A stretch of DNA of 64,000 nucleotides from assembly GCF_002090115.1 (NCBI RefSeq), contig NZ_BBRK01000004.1:744001-808000 (forward strand), in the 5' to 3' direction. This DNA is from Demequina sp. NBRC 110054 (GTDB lineage Bacteria > Actinomycetota > Actinomycetes > Actinomycetales > Demequinaceae). The position numbers and the translations under genes were made by a program. The notes beneath the pieces are model-generated. The model was not told the DNA's origin, did no database searches, and worked only from the letters and a program-made list of their open reading frames with translations. Shown here one piece after another: positions 25,254 through 33,993 of this stretch; the stretch's first letter is position 1, and every line of letters starts with the position of its first letter.

Positions 25254-26189
25254 GTGACCACGAGCGCGCCCGCCACCACCGCATCGTCCCGGCGCGGTCG
25301 CATCGTCGCGATCCTCTCCCTGCTCGGCGCGACGCTGTTCTGGGCCGGCAACTACATCGTCGGCGCCGAGGTCGTCCACGACGTGGACCCACTTTCGCTC
25401 GTGCTGCTGCGCTGGTCGATCGCCGTGGTCCCGCTGCTGCTGCTCGCACACGCGACGGAGCGGCCCGACTGGCGCGCCGCGATCCGTTCATGGCCGTGGC
25501 TGGTCGCGCTGTGCGCGACCGGCCTCGCGGGCTACAACCTGCTCCTGTACAGCGCGCTTCAGTTCATCGGCGCATTCGACGCAGGCCTCATCAACGCGTT
25601 CAACCCGGCACTGATCGTGCTGGCGGCCGCGGTCCTGCTCCACCAGCCGCTCACGCGCCGCTCCGTCGGCGGAGTGCTCGTCGCGCTCGTCGGCGTGCTC
25701 GTGGTGCTCACCGACGGCGCGCCCTGGCTCGTGCTGACGAACGGCTTCGGCACGGGGCAGCTGCTCATGATCGGCGCGATCACCGCCTGGACGGCCTACA
25801 CGATCCTCGGTCGGCTGGCTCCGCCCATCCCGCCGATCGCCTCGACGTCGCTGCAGGCGCTGATCGCTGTCATCGGCCTCGCCCCGCTCGTGCTCCTCAC
25901 CGGTGGGCCCTCGCTGCCGTCGACGGGCACCGGGTGGTGGGCGCTGCTCTTCATCGCGGTGTTCCCGTCCGTGCTGTCGTACCCGCTGTGGAACCGGGCC
26001 CTGACGGCGCTGCCCGCGGGCAGCGCCGGGGTGTTCCTCAACCTCATCACCGTGTTCACGACGGCCTTCACGATCGCCGCAGGCCACCCCTGGACCTACG
26101 CCGAGCTGCTCGGCGGCGTCGCGGTGATCGGCGGCGTCACGCTCGCGAACCTCAGGCCGCGACGCTTGTCCACACCCGCCGAAGCGTGA
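25254..26189 (+). CDS. DMT-superfamily transporter (EamA-type)
   Basis: A 311-residue membrane protein with 10 predicted helices in two EamA repeats (LLGATLFWAGNYIVGAE... and ...ALLFIAVFPSVLSYPLWNRAL). Family members export amino acids, metabolites or drugs. GTG at 25254 is the start that matches the family N-terminus. It follows a terminator, so it has its own promoter. The transported compound is unknown. Confidence 0.88.
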   Translation: MTTSAPATTASSRRGRIVAILSLLGATLFWAGNYIVGAEVVHDVDPLSLVLLRWSIAVVPLLLLAHATERPDWRAAIRSWPWLVALCATGLAGYNLLLYSALQFIGAFDAGLINAFNPALIVLAAAVLLHQPLTRRSVGGVLVALVGVLVVLTDGAPWLVLTNGFGTGQLLMIGAITAWTAYTILGRLAPPIPPIASTSLQALIAVIGLAPLVLLTGGPSLPSTGTGWWALLFIAVFPSVLSYPLWNRALTALPAGSAGVFLNLITVFTTAFTIAAGHPWTYAELLGGVAVIGGVTLANLRPRRLSTPAEA

Positions 26190-26215
26190 CCGACACCGAG
26201 TGCTACATTCAGCTC

Positions 26216-26785
26216 ATGACCGGCAAGCACCTCACCCAGATGGCGAACATCTACACCACCTACCTGTTCCTCTACGTCGTCGGGATCGTCGCCGGGTTCC
26301 TCATCGGCGGCGCGGGAATCCACGTCATGACGGACGAGAACGGCATGTACGCGTCGTGGGACTTCCTGGGCGGGGTCATCGGAGCCGTCGCGGCCGCGGT
26401 CTCCGCGCTCCCGATGCTGCTCGTCTTCCTGGCGTTCAAGGTCGTCGTGGACCAGCGCGAGCTGCAGCACGGCGACACCCTGTGGAGGCTGGACCAGCAG
26501 ACCGCCGCGCTGACCGAGGCGCTCGCCGCGCTGCAGCCGGCGAGCGCCGAGGGCTCCGGGGATGCGATCGCGGCCGACGAGGAGGGCACCGCGGGGACGC
26601 TGCTCGGCCGCACCGACTCGCTCGTCGACACGCTTCTCGCGGACCCTGAGATCGCCGCGCAGGCGCGCGACATCCGCAAGCTCTACGGCAAGGGCGTGTG
26701 CGCGTCGTTCCTCACCCGCAAGGCCGTCGAGAGGGGCCTCGAGGGCGAGCCCGTCACGGAGAGCGACATCCCCGACACCTTCTGA
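26216..26785 (+). CDS. Two-helix membrane protein of unknown function
   Basis: A 189-residue protein with two hydrophobic segments (about residues 16-36 and 50-73), then a cytoplasmic tail with a helical, Ala-rich stretch that could coil (LDQQTAALTEALAALQPA) and a charged C-terminus. The ATG at 26216 lies 26 bases after the DMT stop, so co-transcription is likely. I recognise no family. Confidence 0.6.
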   Translation: MTGKHLTQMANIYTTYLFLYVVGIVAGFLIGGAGIHVMTDENGMYASWDFLGGVIGAVAAAVSALPMLLVFLAFKVVVDQRELQHGDTLWRLDQQTAALTEALAALQPASAEGSGDAIAADEEGTAGTLLGRTDSLVDTLLADPEIAAQARDIRKLYGKGVCASFLTRKAVERGLEGEPVTESDIPDTF

Positions 26786-26908
26786 CGCGGGGCGCCCACC
26801 ACCTGCCTCGGATCTTCCGGAGCCGGCGCGCCGGACCGATCCGCCGTGGTCCCGGCTCCGAACCCTCACCGGACCAGCGAATACCGTTCGGAAGGTGAGG
26901 AACCTCAG

Positions 26909-27943
26909 GTGATCGACCCCACGGCCACCGCCTACGCACTGCTGCTCGGCGCGGTCGCGGCGTTCAACCCCTGCGGCTTCGCGCTGCTGCCCGCCTACCT
27001 CACGGTGATCGTCACCGGCACCGCGGACGAACGGATCGGCCGTGCCGTCGCGCTGCGGCGCGCGATCGGCTTCGGGTCCGCGATGACCCTCGCCTTCACC
27101 GGGGTGTTCACGGCCTTCGGCCTGCTCTTCGGAGCCGTCAACGCGGGGCTGCAGGGATCGATCCTCCCCTACGTCTCCTACGTCACCGTGGTGCTCGGTG
27201 CGGGCCTCATCGTGCTCGGCTTCGTGCTCGCGTGGCGCGGCGAGCTGCGCGGACCGGGGCTCTCGATGCGGGGCTCCGCGCCGGGTCGCACGTTCGCATC
27301 GCAGCTCGCCTACGGCGCGGCCTTCGCCGTCGCGTCGCTCAGCTGCACGATCGGGCTGTTCCTCGGCGTGGTCACGCAGTCGCTCGCGGCGCCGGGCCCG
27401 CTCGCGGCGATGGCCCCCTTCGTGGCGTACGGCATCGGCATGGGCGCGAGCGTCCTCACACTGTCGATGATCGCGGCACTCGCCGGATCCTCCGCGGCCG
27501 CGGCGCTCCGCTCGCGCACCCCGCTGCTCATGCGCGCCGGCGGCGTGCTCATGGTCGCCGCAGGAGCATACGTTTTGGTGTTCGGGCTGGCCGAGGTGCT
27601 CCCGCACTACGGCATCCGCACGCTGGACCCGGTGCTGCTCACGACCGCGAGCTGGCAGTCGACCGTGTCGGCATGGATCACCTCCTGGGGAACCGCCACG
27701 CTTCTCGCTCTCGTCGGCACCGTCGCCGTCGTGGTCGTCGCGGTGCTCGTGGCGGCCCGCCGTCAGGAGCGCGCGAGCGCCGCCGCATCCGGGATGCCTG
27801 ACGACGCCGAGGCCGTCACGACCGCCGCGGGAACCGGCGGCTCCACCGGCCCCGCGAACGCCGGACCGTCGGAGTCCGCGCGCACCGCTGACCCGTCCAC
27901 GCTCGCTGCGATCCGCGACGCCGTGAGCCGCCCGCAGCGCTGA
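26909..27943 (+). CDS. ccdA: CcdA-type cytochrome c biogenesis/thiol-disulfide transporter
   Basis: A 344-residue membrane protein of the DsbD/CcdA family. The first-helix Cys lies in AFNPCGFALLPAY and the second in SLSCTIGLFLG. This pair passes electrons from cytoplasmic thioredoxin across the membrane. Six core helices plus an extra C-terminal helix and an Ala/Thr-rich tail are present. GTG at 26909 has a GGTGAGG ribosome site. A TlpA-like lipoprotein is encoded convergently at 28293 and is the probable outside partner. Roles could be cytochrome c maturation or disulfide repair. Confidence 0.88.
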   Translation: MIDPTATAYALLLGAVAAFNPCGFALLPAYLTVIVTGTADERIGRAVALRRAIGFGSAMTLAFTGVFTAFGLLFGAVNAGLQGSILPYVSYVTVVLGAGLIVLGFVLAWRGELRGPGLSMRGSAPGRTFASQLAYGAAFAVASLSCTIGLFLGVVTQSLAAPGPLAAMAPFVAYGIGMGASVLTLSMIAALAGSSAAAALRSRTPLLMRAGGVLMVAAGAYVLVFGLAEVLPHYGIRTLDPVLLTTASWQSTVSAWITSWGTATLLALVGTVAVVVVAVLVAARRQERASAAASGMPDDAEAVTTAAGTGGSTGPANAGPSESARTADPSTLAAIRDAVSRPQR

Positions 27944-28246
27944 CCACGTCCCCCGAGATACCGCCCGGGTTGGGGCACGACCGCCTGGCCGGACTCGGCC
28001 GCCAGGTATGACTCGGCAGCCCGGCCCCACTTGGCTGCCCACGCTGACTCGGCGGCCCCATCGGCGGACTGGTCCGACGCGACCGGCATCCTCGGCGGCT
28101 TCGACGTGCGCCGCGTGAGGATCCTCGCCGGCCACGCGGACATCTGCTGACACCACGCGGCCTCTCGGCACGGCATGTCCGTCGAGACCCACCGATCCTT
28201 GAGGTGGTGCCGTGTCAGCGAGCGCCCGGCGCCGGGCAACACAGCG
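27944..28246. other. Gene-poor gap of about 300 bases with short repeats
   Basis: No convincing gene is present. Three direct copies of ACTCGGC(C/A/G)GC occur at about 27986-28056. A plus-strand open stretch near 28063-28149 ends in a GHADIC-like peptide that faintly recalls tyrosine recombinases, but it has no start or flanking homology. No promoter or RNA was identified. Confidence 0.4.
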
Positions 28247-28279
28247 ACGCCCGCCTCACCCCTGGGGCAAGGCGGGCGT
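28247..28279. terminator. Hairpin terminator after the TlpA-like gene
   Basis: ACGCCCGCCT (28247-28256) pairs with AGGCGGGCGT (28270-28279) around a 13-base loop. It lies 14 bases past the stop of the leftward TlpA-like gene. It may serve both convergent genes. Confidence 0.6.
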
Positions 28280-28292
28280 GGCGGCGGGATGG

Positions 28293-28937
28293 CTACGACG
28301 CCGCGAGCTTCTCCGCGGCGGCGACGATGCCGTCGGCGTCGGTCGCACCGGCGAGCACCTCGACGCTGCCGTCGTCGTCGATCATGACGAGCGCGGGCTG
28401 GTACGAGACCCCGAAGTTGGCCCACAGCGACCCGTCCTCGTCGAACAGGTGCGGGAATGCCCCGAGCTCGTACGTCTCGACGAACTCCTCCGCGTCCACG
28501 AGAGCCGACTTGCCCGGCAGGCCGTACAGCGCCACGCCCTCGGGCAGGCGCGGGGCCGCGTCCGCGACCGCGGGCGCCTCGGCCTGGCACGTGGGGCACC
28601 ACGACGCCCACACCCAGATCAGGGTGTCCTGACCCGCGAGGCTCGCACCGTCGAACTCCTCTCCGTCGGCGAGGGTCGTCGCCGTGAACCGGAGCTGCTC
28701 GGGCACCTCGACGTCCTCGCCGGACGCCATGGCCTCGCCGGTCTCGTCGGACATCGCGTCATCTGCATCGTCCGACTCCATGGAGTCCTCCGAGTCCATG
28801 GAGTCGTGACTGCCGGAGGAGGATTCCATCGCCGTCTCCTCGGAGGACCCGGCCTCCGTGGTGGCGGGGGCACAGGCCGCGAGCGCGAGCAGGGCGGCAC
28901 CGAGGACGGGGACAGGGAGGGCGCGCAGAGTCTTCAT
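28293..28937 (-). CDS. TlpA/redoxin-like thioredoxin-fold lipoprotein
   Basis: A 214-residue lipoprotein: signal peptide with lipobox LAAC at residues 19-22, then a highly acidic Ser/Asp/Glu/Met linker of about 50 residues, then a thioredoxin-like domain with active site WASWCPTC. A reducing or isomerase role outside the membrane follows from the family. It is convergent with CcdA, a natural electron donor. The linker is unusually long and negatively charged with repeated DSMDSE-type units. No cytochrome c synthesis genes are near. Confidence 0.87.
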   Translation of the reverse strand: MKTLRALPVPVLGAALLALAACAPATTEAGSSEETAMESSSGSHDSMDSEDSMESDDADDAMSDETGEAMASGEDVEVPEQLRFTATTLADGEEFDGASLAGQDTLIWVWASWCPTCQAEAPAVADAAPRLPEGVALYGLPGKSALVDAEEFVETYELGAFPHLFDEDGSLWANFGVSYQPALVMIDDDGSVEVLAGATDADGIVAAAEKLAAS

Positions 28938-29041
28938 GCGTGCAGTTCGGAGCCGACGCGCGAGCGGATGGGTGGCCTTGTCGCGCGAATCCGAAGACCC
29001 GCCGCCGCCTGGCTTCCGCGCGCGGAGGCCAGGCGGACACG

Positions 29042-29081
29042 CACAGGGGCCGGGACGGCGGTCGCCGTCCCGGCCCCTGTG
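29042..29081. terminator. Terminator of the lacZ operon
   Basis: CACAGGGGCCGGGACGGCG (29042-29060) is perfectly complementary to 29063-29081. This 19-base inverted repeat begins about 45 bases past the lacZ stop, read leftward. Confidence 0.75.
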
Positions 29082-29126
29082 AAGGTGCGCGTCATACGCA
29101 CGCATCGTCGCAACGTCGATACGTGG

Positions 29127-32100
29127 CTACCGCAGCACCCCCTGGAAGCCGAAGGTGAACGTGAGCTCACCCTCGGGCACCCGGTACTCGGGGTGCGTCA
29201 TGGCGCCCCATGAGTCGTCGCCTGCCGCGCCGCGTCGCATGAGCGCGGGACGCAGAATCGTCCGGTGGATCGGCGGCAGCTCGTTCGGATGACGCGCGTT
29301 CTGCACCTCGAACGGCGTCCACGGCAGCGCCGACAGCTCCATGCCCGTCGGGCAGTCGAGCCTCACGCCGAATCCCTTGGCGTCGAGCACCTCTGCCCAC
29401 CGCACGCCGGTGTGGTTGCCCGACTCCTGGGGACGCATGTACGGCGTGAGCTGGTCGCGCACGTCGGCGCTGTAGATGCCGAGCCGCGCGCCGCCCCTGC
29501 GATCGACATAGCTCTCCGCGGGCCCCTCGCCGTACCAGGTGAGACGACGCAGGTCCGCATCGACGGTCATGAGCACGCCGAACTCCGGCACGTCCGGCAG
29601 GCCCTCGCCCGGCCGCACCGTCGTCGTCACGGACACATGCCCGTCCCCGTCGACCGTGTAGGACAGGTCGACCTCGCTCGGTGGCACGGTCGGCAGCTCG
29701 TAGCCGAACTGCACCTCGACGGCCGACTCGTGCCGGACGACCTTGGGCTTCTCGAAGCCCTTGCGCGACTTGCGGTTGCGGCTCGCGAGCTCCCACTGGC
29801 CGTCGCGGAACGGCATGCCCCAGCCGCGCTCATTGGAGGTGGGCGCATGCCAGAAGCTCGGATACGGCACGTCGCGCAGCAGCTCGCGGCCCCCGTCAAT
29901 GGTCCGCCCGTAGCGGTAGGACACGAGGTACCCGTAGAGCCGCGAGAACGTGATCGAGAAGTGCGAGCCATGGACCCCGATGTTGTGAGTGCTCTCGACG
30001 ACCCGAGGGGCGGGCGCCGGGGACGATGCGGGGGCGGCCGTCGGTTCGACCGTCACCACCTCCTGCTCCCAGCCGACCTCATAGCCCGCGGGCGCCCAGT
30101 CCGTCGCCGCCTTGAGGCGGTACGACACGTCGATCGTGTACTCGCCGGCGCGCTCGGGGACGACGAACGGCACCGGGTAGGTGCGCTGCTCGCCCGCCGG
30201 GACGTCGACGTCGAGCACGACCTCGCGCAGCACCTTGCCCACGCGCGTGAGGGTCACGACGACGTCGAGGTCGCTCAGGTCGGTGAAGAGCCGCCTGTTG
30301 TCGATCTCGATCGTCCCCTCGGAGATGCGCGTCCGGAACGGCTGGTAGAGGTAGCGCACCTCCTGATACGCCGGGGTCGGCGTGCGGTCCGAGAACACGA
30401 TGCCGTTGGCGCTGAACTCGGCGTCGTGCGGCGCCTCGAGGCAGTCGCCTCCATAGCCCTTGAACGGCACGTCGTACCTGTCGGTCAGCGGCAGGGTCTG
30501 GTCCACGAAGTCCCAGATGAAGCCGCCCTGGAACAGGGGCTCCCTGTCCGCGAGGTCGAGGTACTTGTCGACGGCGCCGAACGAGTTGCCCATCGAGTGG
30601 GCGTACTCGCATAGCAGGAACGGCTTGTCGCGGTGCTCCTTCAGGTGCGCCTCGATGGTCGCCGCGGGCGTGTACATCTGGCTCGTGATGTCGGTGGTCT
30701 CCGGGTATCGGGGATCCCAGTGCACGCCCTCGTAGTGGACGGGCCTCGTGGGGTCCGTCGACCGGAACCAGTCGCTGAGGTCGCGCAGCACCGAGCCGCC
30801 GTACGACTCGTTGCCGAGCGACCAGATGATCACGCTTGGGTGGTTCTTGTCCCGCTCGAGCATGCTCGTGGCGCGATCGAGCAGCGCGGCGCGCCACTCG
30901 TCGCGGTCGCCGGGAAGCGCCTGCTCGACCGTGAGCTCGCCCGCCACGACCTTGTCCCACATCGCGTGGGTCTCGAGGTTCATCTCATCGATCACGTACA
31001 GGCCGTAGCGGTCGCACAGCTCGTAGAAGACCGACTGGTTCGGGTAGTGGCTCGTGCGGACCGCATTGATGCCGGCCCGCTTGATGATCCGGATGTCCTC
31101 CTCGATCTCGGCGGCGGTCATCGCGCGCCCGCGCGCTCCGAACTCGTGGCGGTTGGTGCCGTGGAAGACGATGCGCTTGCCGTTGACCCGGATGATCGCG
31201 TCGGCGATCTCGACCCGGCGCAGCCCGATGAGCTGTGGCACCACCTCGGCCACCTCGCCATCGCCGTCGAGCACCTCGATGAGCACCTCGTAGCGGTGCG
31301 GGTCCTCGCCGCTCCACAGGCGAGGAGAGTCCACGTGCGCGACGAGGCGCCCCTGACCCGCATCGTCCATCGGTCCGACGCCCACGAGCGTCGCGCGCAC
31401 GCTGCCCTCGCCGACCAGCGCGACGTCGACGGTGATCTCCGCGCTCAAGAAGTCCTCGGCGAGCTCGGTCGACACCTTGACATCCTCCGCGTGGACCGCG
31501 GGGCGACGGTTCAGGACCACATCGCGGAAGAGGCCGTGAAAGCGGTAGAAGTCCTGGTCCTCGAGCCACGATGCGGCGGTCCACCGGAACACCTGCGCGG
31601 CGAGCCGGTTCACGCCGTCGCGCACATGCGGCGTCAGATCGAACTCGGACGGCGTGAAGGTGTCCGTCGCCCAGCCGACGTACGCGCCGTTGAGCCAGAC
31701 CGCGATGCCGCTCTCCGCGCCGTGGAAGGTGACGGAGAGGTTCTCTCCCTGCGCGAGCGGCGAGTCGAGCGTGAAGTCCTTCACGTAGCTCGCTACGGGA
31801 TTCCAGTCCTTCGGCACCTGGCCAGGCTCGAGGTCCTCGAGACCGTCCCACGGGTACTGCACGTTGGCGTACTGCGGTCGGTCGTATCCGTGCATCTGCA
31901 CGTGCGCGGGCACGGGGATGTCGTCCCACCCGTCGACATCCGCTTCGGGGCTCTGGAACCCCGCGAGCGTCATCGACGGGTTCTTGGCGTGATGGAACTT
32001 CCACAGCCCGTTGAGGCACTGCGTGAACGAGCTCTCGCCCGTCGCTGCCTCGTCCGCCGTGGCGTACCAGTGATGATCCGAGTGCGCCGCGAGGCGGTGC

Positions 32101-32147
32101 TCGGACACGTACTCCGGATCGGTGATCCGGGAGATGTCGAAGGTCAC
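29127..32147 (-). CDS. lacZ: GH2 beta-galactosidase LacZ
   Basis: A 1006-residue beta-galactosidase with LacZ domain order: sugar-binding jelly roll, two immunoglobulin-like domains around a TIM barrel, and a C-terminal beta-sandwich (small_chain domain). The acid/base is Glu447 in WSLGNESYGG and the nucleophile Glu514 in LCEYAHSMGNS. It hydrolyses lactose or beta-galactosides in the cytoplasm. GTG at 32147 overlaps the permease stop by GTGA. It is last in an operon with a sugar importer, and GH36 and LacI genes flank the locus. Length matches the E. coli enzyme. Confidence 0.95.
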   Translation of the reverse strand: MTFDISRITDPEYVSEHRLAAHSDHHWYATADEAATGESSFTQCLNGLWKFHHAKNPSMTLAGFQSPEADVDGWDDIPVPAHVQMHGYDRPQYANVQYPWDGLEDLEPGQVPKDWNPVASYVKDFTLDSPLAQGENLSVTFHGAESGIAVWLNGAYVGWATDTFTPSEFDLTPHVRDGVNRLAAQVFRWTAASWLEDQDFYRFHGLFRDVVLNRRPAVHAEDVKVSTELAEDFLSAEITVDVALVGEGSVRATLVGVGPMDDAGQGRLVAHVDSPRLWSGEDPHRYEVLIEVLDGDGEVAEVVPQLIGLRRVEIADAIIRVNGKRIVFHGTNRHEFGARGRAMTAAEIEEDIRIIKRAGINAVRTSHYPNQSVFYELCDRYGLYVIDEMNLETHAMWDKVVAGELTVEQALPGDRDEWRAALLDRATSMLERDKNHPSVIIWSLGNESYGGSVLRDLSDWFRSTDPTRPVHYEGVHWDPRYPETTDITSQMYTPAATIEAHLKEHRDKPFLLCEYAHSMGNSFGAVDKYLDLADREPLFQGGFIWDFVDQTLPLTDRYDVPFKGYGGDCLEAPHDAEFSANGIVFSDRTPTPAYQEVRYLYQPFRTRISEGTIEIDNRRLFTDLSDLDVVVTLTRVGKVLREVVLDVDVPAGEQRTYPVPFVVPERAGEYTIDVSYRLKAATDWAPAGYEVGWEQEVVTVEPTAAPASSPAPAPRVVESTHNIGVHGSHFSITFSRLYGYLVSYRYGRTIDGGRELLRDVPYPSFWHAPTSNERGWGMPFRDGQWELASRNRKSRKGFEKPKVVRHESAVEVQFGYELPTVPPSEVDLSYTVDGDGHVSVTTTVRPGEGLPDVPEFGVLMTVDADLRRLTWYGEGPAESYVDRRGGARLGIYSADVRDQLTPYMRPQESGNHTGVRWAEVLDAKGFGVRLDCPTGMELSALPWTPFEVQNARHPNELPPIHRTILRPALMRRGAAGDDSWGAMTHPEYRVPEGELTFTFGFQGVLR

Positions 32148-32971
32148 TTGACCACTCCTGTGAATCCGGCCACGAAGGACCGCTGAAGGACGAAGAAGAT
32201 CACGATCGTCGGCAGCGAGGCGATGAGCACCGCGAGCATGAGCGCTCCATAGTCGATCACGTAGCCGCCCGTGAAGTTCGAGATGAGCATGGGCATGGTC
32301 TGGTAATCGCTGTTGACCAGGATCACCTTGGGCCACAGGAAGTTGTTCCACGCCGCCATGAAGGTGATGACCGCAGCCGCCGCGTACGTGGGCTTCATGG
32401 TCGGGATGAACATCGTCACGAAGATCCTCAGCTCGCCCAGCCCGTCGATGCGCGCCGCCTCGATGATCTCGTGGGGGAAGCTGCGCGCCGACTGTCTGAA
32501 CAGCAGGATGAGCAGGGGGGTCGCGATCACCGGGAGCACGACGGCCCACGCGGAGTTCACCATGCCGAAGTCAGCGAACAGCTGGAACAGCGGGATCATC
32601 GTGGCCGCGAAGGGGATCATCATCGCGAGCATGAGGACCCACATGAGGCGGTCCTTGTTCGGCGAGTGATAGACCTCGAAGCCGTAGCCGGCGATCGAGC
32701 TCACCACGAGCGCGAGCACCGTCGTGAGGACCGCGTTGACCGTCGAGTGGTACATCGCAGCGCCCACGTCCTGGAACTCGACCAGCGCCTTCCAGTTCTC
32801 GATCAGGTTGGTCCCGGGGAGCATGGTCGAGGCGAGCACATCCTGGCTCGTGTTCGTCGCCGACACCACCATGAAGTACAGCGGACCGATCGACAGCAGG
32901 GCCACGATCGTCAGGAAGACGTACTTGGGCGTCTCGCGGAGCGCCACCTTCGCCTTAGTCACGCTTGTCAC
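32144..32971 (-). CDS. Sugar ABC permease, MalG/LacG-type
   Basis: A 275-residue permease with six helices. The conserved EAA coupling loop reads EAARIDGLGELRIFVTMFIP. GTG at 32971 overlaps the upstream permease by 17 bases, so the two are coupled. It pairs with the MalF-type permease. No ATPase is encoded here, so a shared MsmK/MsiK-type ATPase elsewhere must energise the importer, as is common in Actinobacteria. Confidence 0.92.
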   Translation of the reverse strand: MTSVTKAKVALRETPKYVFLTIVALLSIGPLYFMVVSATNTSQDVLASTMLPGTNLIENWKALVEFQDVGAAMYHSTVNAVLTTVLALVVSSIAGYGFEVYHSPNKDRLMWVLMLAMMIPFAATMIPLFQLFADFGMVNSAWAVVLPVIATPLLILLFRQSARSFPHEIIEAARIDGLGELRIFVTMFIPTMKPTYAAAAVITFMAAWNNFLWPKVILVNSDYQTMPMLISNFTGGYVIDYGALMLAVLIASLPTIVIFFVLQRSFVAGFTGVVK

Positions 32972-33911
32972 CGACCTTCATCTGGATGGCAGCGAGGATC
33001 GCGACCATGATGAGGATCACGTAGGACAGCGCCGCGCCGTAGCCGAAGTTGGGGTTGTTCACGAACGACACCTCGTACAGGTAGTGAGACATCGTCATCG
33101 ACGTGTTCGCGGGTCCGCCCCTGGTCAGGTTGAAGGACTCATCGAAGAGCTGCAGGGTGCCGTTGGTGGACATGATCACCGTGAGCAGGATCATGGGCTT
33201 GAGCTGGGGCACCGTGACGGAGAAGAAGGTCCTAATCGTGCCGGCTCCATCCATCTTGGCCGCCTCGATCGTGGTCGGGTCGATGTTCTGGAGACCCGCG
33301 AGGTAGAAGATCATGTTGTAGCCGGTCCACCGCCACAGCAGGCCCAGGATGATGACCATCCGTGCCGTGGTCGGGTCGCCCAGCCAGTTCACCGGGGAGT
33401 CGATGAAGCCAAGCGCGAGCAGCCAGTCGTTCACAAGACCGTCGTTCGAGAAGATCGTGCGGAACACGAGCGAGTACGACACGAGCGAGATCGCGGCGGG
33501 CAGGAAGATCGCAGTCCTCCAGAATCCCTTGAACTTGAGCCTCGGGTTGTTGAGGATGTTCGCGAGGACCAGGGCCGTGACCAGCATGATCGGCACCTGG
33601 ATGGCCAGGTAGAGCAGCGTGTTCTGCATGGTGAGCTTGAAGATCTCGTCCTCAAGCATGCGGCTGTAGTTGAAGTACAGCGGGTCGGCGAAGTCGAGCG
33701 CGGAGCCGCGTCCGGTCTTGAACGACAGGATGAGCGCCTGGAACATCGGCCAGAACATCATCACGCCGATGAGCACCGCGGCTGGCAGCAGGAACATCCA
33801 ACCCGTGAGGCTCCTGCGGCGGGCAGCGGGCGAGAGCTTGCGCTTCTCGACGCGCTTCTTGGACTTCGACTTCTTCTCAGGGCGGTCCGGGGCAACCACC
33901 GGGGTCATCAT
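32955..33911 (-). CDS. Sugar ABC permease, MalF/LacF-type
   Basis: A 318-residue permease with a Lys-rich cytoplasmic N-terminus and six helices. The coupling loop reads EAAKMDGAGTIRTFFSVTVP. I chose ATG at 33911; GTG at 33917 is also possible with the same GGGAGAG ribosome site. A stable hairpin lies just upstream, between it and the binding-protein gene. Confidence 0.92.
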   Translation of the reverse strand: MMTPVVAPDRPEKKSKSKKRVEKRKLSPAARRRSLTGWMFLLPAAVLIGVMMFWPMFQALILSFKTGRGSALDFADPLYFNYSRMLEDEIFKLTMQNTLLYLAIQVPIMLVTALVLANILNNPRLKFKGFWRTAIFLPAAISLVSYSLVFRTIFSNDGLVNDWLLALGFIDSPVNWLGDPTTARMVIILGLLWRWTGYNMIFYLAGLQNIDPTTIEAAKMDGAGTIRTFFSVTVPQLKPMILLTVIMSTNGTLQLFDESFNLTRGGPANTSMTMSHYLYEVSFVNNPNFGYGAALSYVILIMVAILAAIQMKVGDKRD

Positions 33912-33938
33912 CGACACAGATCTCTCCCTTGTCGGTAC

Positions 33939-33968
33939 GGGAGGGGGCCGGACAGCCGGCCCCCTCCC
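33939..33968. terminator. Intercistronic hairpin, likely attenuator or mRNA stabiliser
   Basis: GGGAGGGGGCCGG (33939-33951) pairs perfectly with CCGGCCCCCTCCC (33956-33968), with a 4-base loop. It lies 26 bases past the binding-protein stop and 22 bases before the permease start. It would let the binding protein be made in excess over the permeases. Confidence 0.65.
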
Positions 33969-33993
33969 TTCTCCGAGGTGATGAGGGCTGGGG

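Noticed and set aside
28063-28149. Integrase remnant from a GHADIC-like peptide
   Set aside because: One short match without the catalytic Arg/Tyr residues or an open frame; too weak to call a pseudogene.
26096-28192. Long minus-strand frame of 698 codons opposite the DMT, membrane-protein and ccdA genes
   Set aside because: Its composition (Arg/Gly/Asp/Ala runs) is that of a shadow frame, and the opposite strand holds clear family matches.
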